Both the position numbers and the translations under genes were made by a program. Below are positions 29,565 to 37,893 of a stretch of DNA of 64,000 bases, in pieces (the first letter of the stretch is position 1; each line of letters opens with the position of its first letter). Source of the stretch: an uncultured Aquimarina sp. (lineage in GTDB: Bacteria > Bacteroidota > Bacteroidia > Flavobacteriales > Flavobacteriaceae). Under the pieces are notes generated by a model. It was not told the origin of the DNA and did not search any database. It saw only the letters and a list, made by a program, of their open reading frames with translations. The stretch is taken from assembly GCA_947496355.1 (NCBI GenBank), contig CANMCO010000005.1, positions 1-64,000 on the forward strand, given 5' to 3'.

Positions 29565-29660
29565 ATAGAACAGATTAAAGGAGTTCTGAAAAGAACAAAA
29601 GTTATGAATTTTATCAAAAGTATAGTTTATGGAGTCGCATTCGTGGAGAAGATGGTCTAA
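29556..29660 (+). CDS. Possible 34-aa basic peptide
   Basis: The frame starts MKKIEQIKGVLKRTKVMNFI and ends KSIVYGVAFVEKMV, a basic front followed by a short hydrophobic, possibly amphipathic stretch. The ATG is inside a duplicated 22-bp leader. No family is recognised; the last codons overlap the 5' arm of the tRNA-like element, so it may be a chance frame. Confidence 0.3.
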   Translation: MKKIEQIKGVLKRTKVMNFIKSIVYGVAFVEKMV

Positions 29661-29753
29661 CTTCTGACTATAAAGTATAGAAACAAATAGATCCTTAGTG
29701 ACTGAATTCAGGACTGAATGCGTGGGCAGGTTCGATTCCTGCCTTCTCTACCA
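29645..29753 (+). ncRNA. tRNA-like element or degenerate tRNA
   Basis: The 3' part is a textbook T arm and acceptor: GCAGG-TTCGATT-CCTGC (29726-29742), then CTTCTCT, A and CCA (29743-29753). The 5' GGAGAAG at 29645-29651 pairs with CTTCTCT over 7 bp (one G-T), and GGTC/GACT (29654-29657, 29666-29669) can form a D-like stem. At 109 bases it is too long for a tRNA, and no ordinary anticodon arm is visible; a GACTGAAT direct repeat (29700, 29712) fills part of the middle. It may be a rearranged tRNA at an island edge or an unusual tRNA-mimic RNA. Confidence 0.45.
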
Positions 29754-29770
29754 TTCAAAAATTAATATTT

Positions 29771-30259
29771 ATGGAATTAGGACACTTTAAAATAACAGGA
29801 CACTCAACCAAAAGAAATTGGGCTGTGTACATTTTTGTGGCAACACCGAAGAATAAAAAAGAATTGAAAAAGATTTATGTTGGAAAAGTTGGAGATAACC
29901 GAGAAGGTTGTAATCCAGTAATTTCAAGAGTTGGTAATCACTTTTCGCATAACGCAATTCATTCGCAAATTAGAAATAGTCTCGGCAAAACGGAAAATTA
30001 TGATTATGATTATCATTACTGCCATTTTGATAAATACGAAATTGAAGAGAGTTTATGGAAAATAGGACGTGAAAAAACTAATGAACTTGAAAGAGAACTC
30101 AACAGAATAGTCCAAAAGAATATTAATAAGAATACATCTGAATTAATAAATGCTTATGGCGGAAATCACGTTTCAAATGATGAGAAAAAGCGTCGCTCGG
30201 AATTAATAACGGATAAAGAAAAAGCTATATTGGAAAAACTGTGCGCGAAAGCACTATAG
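29771..30259 (+). CDS. GIY-YIG-like nuclease domain protein
   Basis: Protein of 162 aa without a signal peptide. The N-terminal 60 residues have the layout of a GIY-YIG endonuclease: VYIFVA (Y20), then KIYVGKVGDN (35-43), then an Arg in ISRVGNHF (R53). A later acidic helix (EIEESLWKIGREKTNELE) could supply the metal-binding Glu. It lies directly between the tRNA-like element and a long imperfect palindrome, with its stop codon touching the palindrome. Nuclease activity is inferred from the motif layout only. Confidence 0.55.
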   Translation: MELGHFKITGHSTKRNWAVYIFVATPKNKKELKKIYVGKVGDNREGCNPVISRVGNHFSHNAIHSQIRNSLGKTENYDYDYHYCHFDKYEIEESLWKIGREKTNELERELNRIVQKNINKNTSELINAYGGNHVSNDEKKRRSELITDKEKAILEKLCAKAL

Positions 30260-30458
30260 ACAACAATGTATCCTATAAAAAATAGCACAAGTCTTTGCTA
30301 ACACTAAGGTTTGGGCGTTTTTGGAAAGTCGCCAAATTTTTAAATTTGACGATTTCCAGTAAAAAAAGACAAATAGTTAAATTTAAAATTCGGCTTGTGT
30401 TTTATCCGAAAAGTAACAGCTTATTTTCATCGCTACTTTTCATATATGGAGCCGTTGT
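30260..30458 (+). repeat. attC-like imperfect palindrome R1
   Basis: The left end ACAACAATGTATCCTATAAA (continuing through TAGC, 30260-30286) is nearly the reverse complement of the right end 30432-30458 (GCTACTTTTCATATATGGAG, then CCGTTGT). The middle holds an inner AAATTT-centred palindrome near 30330. Its ends, AAC ... GTTG, and its position immediately after a stop codon match the other elements in this window (31229, 48904, 51562, 55109, 57179). Confidence 0.65.
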
Positions 30459-30492
30459 AAACAATTTACGAAAACCGATATACTAATAGAAA

Positions 30493-31224
30493 ATGGCAAA
30501 ATTTTTAAACACGACTGGTGTTTCATATCATTTAGAAGAGTTGATTAAAACAACAAAAGACAGGCTGATTTTGATAAGTCCGTATCTTCAATTTCATCAA
30601 AGAGTAAAAGACCATTTAGAGAATCTGAATATCCAAAAAAGAGATATCCGAATTATTTATCGAGAGAATAAACTTCAAGTTGTCGAAAGTAATTGGCTGG
30701 AAAGTCAAATAGGAATTAGAACAAGTGTGTGCAATTCACTTCACGCGAAATGTTATTTAAACGAAAACGAGGCAATTGTAACTTCGATGAATTTATACTC
30801 TTTTTCACAGCAGAATAATGACGAAATGGGAATTCACGTCACTAAAGAAAAAGACACTAATTTATACAATGATATTTATGACGAAGTTCAAAGGTTATTA
30901 ACGATTAGCGAAGAAATACGAGTTTCTGTAAAAAAAGTTGACAAGAACATAGAAAAGCAGTCTGAAAAAACAATTTCGGAAATTGTCAAAACTAAAAACA
31001 ACTCGAAATCAAAACTTCTGACAACAAAGGAATTATCTCAATTAACCGGCTTGAGCAGTCGAAAAGTGAACAATTGGTTTTCTGACAAAAAACTAATGTA
31101 TAAAAAAGATGACGATTGGATTACAACAAAACGTGGAAAGGAAATTGGCGGAATTGAAAAAAGTGGTCAATATGGAAAATTCGTTGTTTGGCCAGAAGAT
31201 ATTGCGAAACACATTGTGGAATAA
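30493..31224 (+). CDS. Phospholipase D-like nuclease with C-terminal DNA-binding-like region
   Basis: Protein of 243 aa. Residues 1-125 form one PLD half with the HKD-type segment LHAKCYLNENEAIVTSMNL (H84, K86, N100); the usual Asp is replaced by Glu. After a charged linker, residues 170-240 (KELSQLTGLSSRKVNNWFSD) look like a small helix-turn-helix. PLD nucleases act as dimers, so a single half is normal. It may be a small defence or mobile-element nuclease; flanked on both sides by palindromic repeats. Confidence 0.7.
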   Translation: MAKFLNTTGVSYHLEELIKTTKDRLILISPYLQFHQRVKDHLENLNIQKRDIRIIYRENKLQVVESNWLESQIGIRTSVCNSLHAKCYLNENEAIVTSMNLYSFSQQNNDEMGIHVTKEKDTNLYNDIYDEVQRLLTISEEIRVSVKKVDKNIEKQSEKTISEIVKTKNNSKSKLLTTKELSQLTGLSSRKVNNWFSDKKLMYKKDDDWITTKRGKEIGGIEKSGQYGKFVVWPEDIAKHIVE

Positions 31225-31228
31225 AACT

Positions 31229-31371
31229 GTTTACAAAACGGTGTCCATAAAACATAGCTATTAATTGCTAAATCGAAAGGTTTGTGTTTATTTACAAGGA
31301 CCCCCGTACCGCTATCCTGCGACAAGTGGTCGTCACATCTGGTTTTCACTCAACAACTGTTGTAACAATTT
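31229..31371 (+). repeat. attC-like palindrome R2, internally shortened
   Basis: The left end 31229-31258 (GTTTACAAAACGGTGTCCAT, then AAAACATAGC) matches, with few changes, the reverse complement of the element at 57179-57374, including the GCTAATTGCTAAATCGAAAGG-type interior. A right end ACTGTTGTAACAATTTT is found at about 31355-31371. The interior is interrupted by a second sequence (see 31296-31340). It follows the PLD stop by four bases. Confidence 0.5.
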
Positions 31372-31806
31372 TAATCAAATCATGTCAAATAGTAAAACAA
31401 TATTAATGGCTCATAATCCAAATAAAAAAGAACCAGAAAGGGAAGAGATTAATTGGCAAGTTGGCGAAGGAAATGAACTGCACTCCTCAGAATGGTTTGG
31501 TGCCCTAATTAGATATTTTTTACATTTTGGTAAAAGAAAATTCAACACATTTTATAATCCAAATGAGCTTAAAAGGAATGCTTTGGTTGGATATTGCTTT
31601 AAGGTCGTATTACTAATAATTGTTTTTGTCATTCTATATCATTATTCTCAATAAATCAATTAGCTATCTAAAACCCGATAGCGCGGAAATGTTTTCCGTG
31701 CCCTCTATTAATAAGGTTGATAAGTTTCTATTTAGATTTTGTATTAGAATATGTTACACGGATTACAAATCCCCGTTATCCTTCGTGTAAATAGTGGTCG
31801 CAACCC
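31296..31806. repeat. Two diverged copies of a CCCCGT...AGTGGTCG element
   Basis: Around 31302-31340 and 31771-31803 the sequence runs CCCCGT, then TATCCT, then GTGGTCG and CAC/CAAC. The second copy includes a hairpin (TTACACGGAT with ATCCTTCGTGTAA, 31753-31791). A separate small hairpin, GCGCGGAAA/TTTTCCGTGC, sits at 31681-31701. No function is known. The stretch 31655-31964 holds nothing else convincing. Confidence 0.4.
31382..31654 (+). CDS. Small single-pass membrane protein
   Basis: Protein of 90 aa from the ATG at 31382 (MSNSKTILMAHNPNKK); a second ATG is eight codons in. The N-terminal ~60 residues are charged and the C-terminus is one transmembrane helix (VVLLIIVFVILYHY) ending in a few residues, a tail-anchored layout. 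No family is recognised. It follows the R2 palindrome directly. Confidence 0.5.
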   Translation: MSNSKTILMAHNPNKKEPEREEINWQVGEGNELHSSEWFGALIRYFLHFGKRKFNTFYNPNELKRNALVGYCFKVVLLIIVFVILYHYSQ

Positions 31807-31964
31807 ACTAAAGACTCTAATTTTCCCTCCTCACCAACACTCTTTTTTACGGAAAACCAGAAATTCCCCCTGCAAGAAAGGGGTATTCTCCCGATGGCGC
31901 TGCACGCTTATTTCGCTTAGGTTTGTCACTCAAACAATTCAAGTAAAAACAAACAATCAAACAG

Positions 31965-32450
31965 ATGGCATTAGAAAATCTAATCGGTGTAACCTTTTCT
32001 GATAAAGAATTACACCAGCTTACTCATGGTATCCAAGCCATTAGAGAAGTATTATCTGGCAAAACGATTAACCTTACGCCAGAACAACGGGGACAGTATG
32101 GGCGAATCGCCAATCAAAATAAATTAATCGTAGACAAAGCCAAAAGTTATATGGAGCAGCACCCAGACTGGGTTCCTCGTTTTGTAGACAAAGAAGAATT
32201 TGATCGTGATTATGAAACTCGCCAACAGATCGAAGCACATGTACAGATGCTAGAGAACTTGTCTCAGCAGCTTATAGACACCAAAACTTTGCTGGATTAT
32301 GATAACTACGCTAATGCGTTGAGTTTTTATCGCGCCATGCGCTACCTGGCAGGTGAAAATGAGCCGGGAGCCAAAACTGTATACAAAGACATGAAAGTTC
32401 TTTTTAAGAAAAATAGTGCCATACCACTGGTGAACGATCGTGAAGAATAG
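31965..32450 (+). CDS. Helical hypothetical protein
   Basis: Protein of 161 aa starting MALENLIGVTFSDKELHQLT, all alpha-helical with no signal peptide or cysteine. It resembles uncharacterised Bacteroidota proteins, but I cannot name a family. It is the first of two genes before hemL and 307 bases upstream of the TIR-like gene on the same strand. A long hairpin follows its stop. Confidence 0.65.
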   Translation: MALENLIGVTFSDKELHQLTHGIQAIREVLSGKTINLTPEQRGQYGRIANQNKLIVDKAKSYMEQHPDWVPRFVDKEEFDRDYETRQQIEAHVQMLENLSQQLIDTKTLLDYDNYANALSFYRAMRYLAGENEPGAKTVYKDMKVLFKKNSAIPLVNDREE

Positions 32451-32485
32451 TTAGCCAACTATTTATTAACCAATTTAGTGTTCAT

Positions 32486-32528
32486 CCTTGTCTTTTCCTC
32501 TCCGTCGGGGAAGAGGAAAACGGCAAGG
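32486..32528 (+). terminator. Long hairpin after the 161-aa gene
   Basis: CCTTG...TTTTCCTCT pairs with AGAGGAAAA...CAAGG in a stem of about 14 bp with small internal loops and a G/C-rich loop. Few T residues follow, so it may be a terminator or an RNA stem. The rest of 32451-32757 shows no gene. Confidence 0.5.
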
Positions 32529-32757
32529 TGTTATTATTATCTTTCTTTACAGGTACTTCGTACTAGTTTCACAACTATTTATATAGTATTTACCATGTTT
32601 TGAACCCTTTATAAAGATGGGTAATCACAAAACAGTTAAATACCTAACAAAAGGACTTTAATAAACTCTTGCTGACTGGTAATTTTAACAATACCAAAAA
32701 CAACAAAACCTATAGATACAGCGTTATCTACTGCAATAAAACACTATCATCACACAA

Positions 32758-33306
32758 ATGAGCATACTGCCAAAATATGGGCTACTACAATACCGAAACT
32801 CGGTCAGGATTTATAATAAAACTGTTGAAGAAAGTCTTCAGTCGTTTAAAGACGAAGGTGACTACAACAAGGTGACGATCTTTCTTTTTCACACCCCTGG
32901 GCAACTAGAAGAATTAGACAGTGCGATTAACTTCTTAAATAATTTTGGGGTGTTGATCTATGTAGATTGGCTAGATGAGGAGATTCCTACAGATACCAAT
33001 GGTACTATTGCCAAGCACGCAAAACAAGTGATCAAAGAAAAAATAAAGACCAATAGTAAATTTATTTTTCTAGGTACCGAAGAGGCGATAACATCGCATT
33101 GGTGTAGTTGGGTATTGGGGCATGTGCATCCACAAAAACCTATGCAAGATATTGCCATCTTACCCATACGTGCCGATTTTACAGACTATGGCGGGGCAGA
33201 ATACCTAGAGAAATTCCCGTATATACACGAGATAGAATCCGAAGTTTATGGCGTACGCTATCCTAACGGAGATGCCATAGAATTAGCCAAATGGATGGAA
33301 TCTTAG
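32758..33306 (+). CDS. TIR-like domain protein, catalytic Glu replaced
   Basis: Protein of 182 aa with a TIR-type fold pattern: VTIFLFHTPGQLEELDSAI (39-57), then VLIYVDWLDEEIPTDT (65-80), then a helix and KFIFLGTEEAITSHWCSWVLG (101-121). In bacterial TIR NADases this last segment usually reads WCxWELG, the Glu being catalytic; here V119 takes its place. No signal peptide or membrane helix. The protein may be a non-enzymatic TIR adaptor or a decayed effector. It lies after the 161-aa helical protein and before hemL. Confidence 0.7.
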   Translation: MSILPKYGLLQYRNSVRIYNKTVEESLQSFKDEGDYNKVTIFLFHTPGQLEELDSAINFLNNFGVLIYVDWLDEEIPTDTNGTIAKHAKQVIKEKIKTNSKFIFLGTEEAITSHWCSWVLGHVHPQKPMQDIAILPIRADFTDYGGAEYLEKFPYIHEIESEVYGVRYPNGDAIELAKWMES

Positions 33307-33362
33307 GGCACTTTTCAACATCCTAAAAGTAAAACATAGTACCCTTCGATAGGCTCTGGGTA

Positions 33363-34649
33363 CTAAAGTGTTTTTGCTACTTTCTGCACCGCGGCAATAG
33401 TTTCGTCTAAATCTTCGTAAGTAAGTGCCTCGGTAATAAACCAAGTTTCAAAAGCGCTTGGAGCGATATAGATACCGTTATCCAACATGCCGTGAAAAAA
33501 CTTTTTAAAGGTTTCATTATTTCCGTTGGCTGCGGTGTCAAAATCCACAACCGCACCTGCATCAAAATGCACCGAAATCATAGACCCTAATCTATTGATG
33601 GTATGCGTAATGTTATTTTCTTTAAGCGCTTTGGCAATACCTGTATGCAAATACTCGGTTTTATCTGCCAGGCTTGTAAAAATACCTTGGTTGTTATTCA
33701 ACTCTGTAAGCATTGCAAGTCCGGCTGCCATGGCCAACGGATTACCGCTTAATGTTCCTGCCTGATACACTGGTCCTAATGGTGCCAGGTGATTCATAAT
33801 TTCTTCTCTAGCTGCAAAAGCTCCAACGGGCAGTCCACCCCCTATCACTTTCCCAAAGGTAACGATATCGGCATCTACCCCGAGTAATTCCTGTACTCCA
33901 CCACGTGCCAGCCTAAAGCCAGTCATTACCTCATCAAAAATAAGTAGTACATCGTGCTCATCACATAATGCTCTTAAGCCTTCTAAAAATCCTTTTACAG
34001 GAGGAATACACCCCATGTTTCCAGCAACGGGTTCTATAATAATACAAGCAATCTCTCCCTTATTTGAAGTAATAATACGTTCTACATGATCCAAATCATT
34101 ATATCGTGCTAATAAGGTATCCTGCGCCGTCCCTTTGGTCACACCCGGGCTGTTTGGACTACCAAAAGTAACTGCCCCACTGCCCGCCTGGATCAAAAAA
34201 GAATCACTGTGCCCATGATAACACCCAGCAAATTTGATGATTTTGTCTTTTTGGGTATACCCCCTGGCTAAACGCACAGCACTCATACAGGCTTCTGTAC
34301 CAGAATTCACAAAGCGTATTTTATCGATATTAGGTACCATAGAAACTGCCAGCTCTGCGATCTGAGTTTCGATCTCTGTAGGCATCCCGAAACTGGTCCC
34401 TTTTTTTGCTTTTTCTACAACGGCATTTACTACTGGTGGATGGGCATGCCCAAGGATCATTGGCCCCCAGGAATTGATGTAGTCTATCAACCGATTTCCA
34501 TCTTCATCATATAGATAGGCTCCTTTTGCTTCTTTTACAAATATTGGATCACCTCCAACTGCTTTAAATGCTCTTACTGGTGAGTTAACTCCGCCCGGAA
34601 TCACTTTTTGCGCGGCTGCAAAAAGCGCGCTGCTTCTTTTGTAGATCAT
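33363..34649 (-). CDS. hemL: Glutamate-1-semialdehyde 2,1-aminomutase
   Basis: Protein of 428 aa, a PLP-dependent class III aminotransferase-fold enzyme that makes 5-aminolevulinate for haem synthesis. Diagnostic segments are [48 protein letters not shown] (near 238-246) and [15 protein letters not shown] with PLP lysine K267. It is the last of three minus-strand genes with tiny gaps (2 and 8 bases), an arrangement typical of flavobacteria. Confidence 0.97.
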   Translation of the reverse strand: MIYKRSSALFAAAQKVIPGGVNSPVRAFKAVGGDPIFVKEAKGAYLYDEDGNRLIDYINSWGPMILGHAHPPVVNAVVEKAKKGTSFGMPTEIETQIAELAVSMVPNIDKIRFVNSGTEACMSAVRLARGYTQKDKIIKFAGCYHGHSDSFLIQAGSGAVTFGSPNSPGVTKGTAQDTLLARYNDLDHVERIITSNKGEIACIIIEPVAGNMGCIPPVKGFLEGLRALCDEHDVLLIFDEVMTGFRLARGGVQELLGVDADIVTFGKVIGGGLPVGAFAAREEIMNHLAPLGPVYQAGTLSGNPLAMAAGLAMLTELNNNQGIFTSLADKTEYLHTGIAKALKENNITHTINRLGSMISVHFDAGAVVDFDTAANGNNETFKKFFHGMLDNGIYIAPSAFETWFITEALTYEDLDETIAAVQKVAKTL

Positions 34650-34651
34650 GC

Positions 34652-35536
34652 TTAATTAAAATCTTCTTCCTCTTCATCGGCACTAGCTACTTTTAGTACT
34701 TGACCGACTTTGATATTATTACCTGCTAGATTGTTATATGTTTTTAGTTCTTGCACAGAGATTTTATATCTACGCGAAATAGAATATAATGTATCTCCGC
34801 TTATCACAACATGTTCTCCATCTTTAGATTTGGGAACAGGAGTTGCAGCAATGGCAACAGCTGTATTTTTTTTACGAGATTTTCTGCCAAGTACCTCTCT
34901 ATCGAATTCATACAACTTGTATTTTTCGATAATGCCAATTAGTTTCTCTGGGTATTTTTTATCAGTAGCATATCCCGCTTCTCTTAATCCACGTGCCCAG
35001 GATTTATAATCTTTTTTACTGAAGGTAAACAGTCTGGCATATCTTTTTCTGTCCTTTAAAAACAAAGAATGATCTCTAAATGAGTCACTTGCCTGATCAT
35101 ATTTCCTGAAACACTCTTGCAAACGATCATCATCATGGTATACACGATCACCTTCCCAATCATGGCATTTGATACCAAAGTGGTTTTTTGCTCTTGAAGT
35201 AAGATCTCCGTATCCCGCTCCGGATTCTAAAATACCTTGTGCAAGTGTAATACTGGCAGGAATACCATACGTTTTCATTTCGCTTTTGGCAATACCCGAA
35301 AATTGAAAAATATACTGTTGTACACGTTCTTGGTAAGAAAGTTTAGGAAGTGGTTTCTTTGCTTCAGCTGTCGAAGTTTCTTTGCGTGCAACTTCTCTTG
35401 TGCTTCGCTCTACTTTGGTAACCGAAGATTGTCTTGGTGTTGCTCTTTTTGTTCTTGATGTCGTAGTCACTTTTTTGCTTCCTCCACAAGAAATCAAAAA
35501 TGCTGCAATACATAAAAGTGAAATAAATTTCCTCAT
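34652..35536 (-). CDS. LysM-containing glucosaminidase lipoprotein (GH73-type)
   Basis: Protein of 294 aa from the ATG at 35536 ([19 protein letters not shown], lipobox LISC). A basic linker is followed by a mannosyl-glycoprotein endo-beta-N-acetylglucosaminidase-like domain (about residues 75-215) with [17 protein letters not shown] carrying the catalytic Glu and [13 protein letters not shown]. The C-terminal LysM domain (about 240-285, [17 protein letters not shown]) binds peptidoglycan. It likely cuts cell-wall glycan. Its stop is 2 bases upstream of hemL. Confidence 0.92.
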   Translation of the reverse strand: MRKFISLLCIAAFLISCGGSKKVTTTSRTKRATPRQSSVTKVERSTREVARKETSTAEAKKPLPKLSYQERVQQYIFQFSGIAKSEMKTYGIPASITLAQGILESGAGYGDLTSRAKNHFGIKCHDWEGDRVYHDDDRLQECFRKYDQASDSFRDHSLFLKDRKRYARLFTFSKKDYKSWARGLREAGYATDKKYPEKLIGIIEKYKLYEFDREVLGRKSRKKNTAVAIAATPVPKSKDGEHVVISGDTLYSISRRYKISVQELKTYNNLAGNNIKVGQVLKVASADEEEEDFN

Positions 35537-35544
35537 TTTTATTA

Positions 35545-36486
35545 TCAAATTGTAATAAGGGGTAGTCTCTTTTTCTTTAATTTTTTGTTCATCCCGTCTA
35601 TGCCTTGTAAACCTCCGGTATGCACGGCTAAAATACGAGTATTTTTTGGAAAAACACCGTTTTGCGCCATGTCAAAAATTCCAAAAATCATCTTACCTGT
35701 ATAAACTGGATCCAGAGCAATATGTTGCTGATCTTTAAAAGTATTTATGAAAGCAACACCTTCTTGATTAATCTTACCATAACCCCCAAAGTGGTATTCC
35801 TGAACTAAATCCCAATTGGTCTTTACTGTGTATTTTCTTATTTCCTCGAAAAGAAAATCCCCTTTTAAAGCTGGAAAGCCCAGAACTTTTTGATGCTCGT
35901 GAGTACTATTAACAATCCCGGCAATGGTGCCTCCTGTTCCTACTGCACAACAAATAACATCATAACCAACATCAGTATCTGTAAGGATTTCTTCACAGCC
36001 TTTGATCGCCAAAGCATTGGTACCCCCCTCGGGAATTACATAAAACTCACCAAATTCGTCTCTTAATTGTTCTATAAAAGCAGTCGAAGTTTTGTCTCTA
36101 TATGCTTCTCTTGTAATAAACTTGAAATGCATCCCGCTGGAGGAAGCGAACTTTAACGTATCATTTTCTGATAATGTTTTTTCCAGATCTTTCGCTAATT
36201 CATCTCCTCTGATAATCCCAATAGTTTGTAACCCAACCATCTTTCCTGCTGCTGCAGTAGCAGCAATATGGTTGCTATACGCTCCTCCAAAAGTAAGAAT
36301 GGTAGTAAATCCTTGCTTTTTGGCTTCTATCAGGTTGTATTTTAGTTTTCTGAATTTATTCCCAGAGACCTCACTATGAATCTGATCTTCTCGTTTTATT
36401 ACCAAAGAGATTCCAGCTTTATCCAAAATAGGATGGGTAATTGGGTGATTTTCTGAAAATATCGTTTCCGAAGAAAAAAATTGCAT
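35545..36486 (-). CDS. PLP-dependent ACC deaminase / D-cysteine desulfhydrase-like enzyme
   Basis: Protein of 313 aa of the tryptophan-synthase-beta PLP fold. IKREDQIHSEVSGNKFRKLK (about residues 30-50) holds the PLP lysine in SGNKFRK; FGGAYSNHIAATAAAG and CAVGTGGTIAGI are the substrate and phosphate-binding loops. The family includes ACC deaminase and D-cysteine desulfhydrase, and the substrate cannot be set from sequence alone. It heads the three-gene operon with the glucosaminidase and hemL. Confidence 0.88.
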   Translation of the reverse strand: MQFFSSETIFSENHPITHPILDKAGISLVIKREDQIHSEVSGNKFRKLKYNLIEAKKQGFTTILTFGGAYSNHIAATAAAGKMVGLQTIGIIRGDELAKDLEKTLSENDTLKFASSSGMHFKFITREAYRDKTSTAFIEQLRDEFGEFYVIPEGGTNALAIKGCEEILTDTDVGYDVICCAVGTGGTIAGIVNSTHEHQKVLGFPALKGDFLFEEIRKYTVKTNWDLVQEYHFGGYGKINQEGVAFINTFKDQQHIALDPVYTGKMIFGIFDMAQNGVFPKNTRILAVHTGGLQGIDGMNKKLKKKRLPLITI

Positions 36487-36573
36487 TATGTATACCGTTT
36501 GTATGCTGCAAAATTACACTTTATTTATTTTTAGTTATTTTTGGTCAACCAATATTTTAAGACCCGTTTTGTA

Positions 36574-37491
36574 ATGCCATCAAATAAAATACTTTCCAGT
36601 AAAACTTACAGTAAATTGTTTTTACTGTTATTTGTAAGTTTACTTTGCAATTGCAGTAGTTCTGAAGAAGCTATTCCCCCAGTAGAAGAACCTATTTCTG
36701 ATGGGGACCCAATCGATATGCCTCCTACAGACGAAGGAGAACAAAATACAATAGTTTGGAAAAACTGGTATCTCTCTGTCCCAATTGACAGAGGCAATGG
36801 CAAAGCCACGTCTATTTTTTATGAGGCGATAGAAAATGACGGGCTTACTGCTGATCAAAAAGAGTATTTCTATAAGAATGAAGACGGCAGTTATACCTTC
36901 TACACCAAATTTACAGGATATACAACATCTGGAGAGTCGTCATTAGATGCAGGTAAATATTGCCGTACTGAATTAAGAGAATTCTGGAGAGGTAACCAAA
37001 GTACTTCAGACAATTGGTCAATGGCTACAGGGACTCACCTATTAGAATCTACACTAAAAGTAAATTATTGTGAGGGAAACAAGCAGACCTACATCGCACA
37101 AATTCATGGAATTAAAAATGAGGCCTTAGGACTTGCAAATTCGCCTGCTACCGTAAAAGCACAATGGTATGATGGTAATATTGTTATTGAATATTATCAA
37201 AAACCCGATAGTGGTGAATGGACCAGCGATGGAGACGCTAAAGTTACTATTGGAAAAGTAGGCAATGAAAAGTTTACTATTGCTTTAAAGATTGAAGATG
37301 GAAAATTACTTTACAAATTAGTATGTGCAAGTAAAAATATTGATACTGGTTATGTTACCTTATACGACTATGTAGGAAACGGGTATAATTATGATAATTA
37401 CTTTAAAACGGGCAACTATTTTAAATGGAACTCTGATTACACCAAATCTGCTGAAGTTATCCTATACAGCGCCAAGACAACCCACAATTAA
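36574..37491 (+). CDS. Polysaccharide lyase family 7 (alginate lyase-like) lipoprotein
   Basis: Protein of 305 aa with lipobox LLCNC and an acidic, Pro-rich linker (about 25-60). The jelly-roll lyase domain carries the three PL7 signatures: RTELRE (catalytic Arg), QIHG (catalytic His) and YFKTGNYFKW (catalytic Tyr). Probably anchored on the cell surface and cutting alginate by beta-elimination. No other alginate genes or SusC/SusD pair are nearby, so it is an orphan. The ATG at 36574 was chosen over an upstream TTG because it starts the signal peptide region. Confidence 0.92.
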   Translation: MPSNKILSSKTYSKLFLLLFVSLLCNCSSSEEAIPPVEEPISDGDPIDMPPTDEGEQNTIVWKNWYLSVPIDRGNGKATSIFYEAIENDGLTADQKEYFYKNEDGSYTFYTKFTGYTTSGESSLDAGKYCRTELREFWRGNQSTSDNWSMATGTHLLESTLKVNYCEGNKQTYIAQIHGIKNEALGLANSPATVKAQWYDGNIVIEYYQKPDSGEWTSDGDAKVTIGKVGNEKFTIALKIEDGKLLYKLVCASKNIDTGYVTLYDYVGNGYNYDNYFKTGNYFKWNSDYTKSAEVILYSAKTTHN

Positions 37492-37537
37492 TTATTAAGA
37501 AACGAAGAAATACAGCCTTAACTTGATCAACAGAGTT

Positions 37538-37864
37538 TTATAAGTACTTCAAAAAACTCCAAGGTTTTCTAGTTTTCAAGTAATCAAGGTCATGTTCATT
37601 GAAGTATGCTTCTCTTTCAAAAGAAATATTAAGATATGCTTTCTGCGAATTTCGGTATTGCATAACTCTAATGATATACTCTGTAAAATAAAAAAAATAA
37701 AAAGGTATCACTAACAATTCTGCTTGTTGTCTGATATGAATTCTTTCGTGATTGATAAATGCCTCATCCTCTTTCAGAAAAGAGTTTTTGACCACTATAA
37801 ATGGCCATAATGCGATCCCTACAAAATGACGTCCTATCAAATATTTGTTAACAACTATGCGCAT
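37538..37864 (-). CDS. Small hypothetical protein with HExxH motif
   Basis: Protein of 108 aa. The central NHERIHIRQQAELL contains HExxH, and a hydrophobic stretch follows (VIPFYFFYFTEYIIR); FEREAYFNEHD contributes an extra Glu. This resembles a minimal zinc-metalloprotease-like helix pair seen in uncharacterised Bacteroidota proteins. Activity is unproven. Confidence 0.6.
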   Translation of the reverse strand: MRIVVNKYLIGRHFVGIALWPFIVVKNSFLKEDEAFINHERIHIRQQAELLVIPFYFFYFTEYIIRVMQYRNSQKAYLNISFEREAYFNEHDLDYLKTRKPWSFLKYL

Positions 37865-37893
37865 ATAACTGCAAGATACTATTTTTGTAATAT

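Noticed and set aside
29417..29617. Minus-strand 66-codon frame in the tRNA-like/micro-ORF region
   Set aside because: No signal, family pattern or start context; it crosses both copies of the 22-bp direct repeat.
29645..29753. tmRNA (ssrA)
   Set aside because: The CCA end and T arm fit, but the element is far too short and no tag reading frame ending in ALAA-like codons is present.
31751..32002. 83-codon frame in the gap before the 161-aa gene
   Set aside because: Composition is unlike a folded protein, it runs through a repeat and hairpin, and overlaps the start of the better-supported gene at 31965.
32758..33306. Thoeris system
   Set aside because: The TIR-like protein has no adjacent ThsA-like NADase gene and lacks the usual catalytic Glu.
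36541..36573. Longer start (TTG) for the PL7 gene
   Set aside because: The extra 11 residues precede the lipoprotein signal and the ATG at 36574 gives a normal signal peptide.
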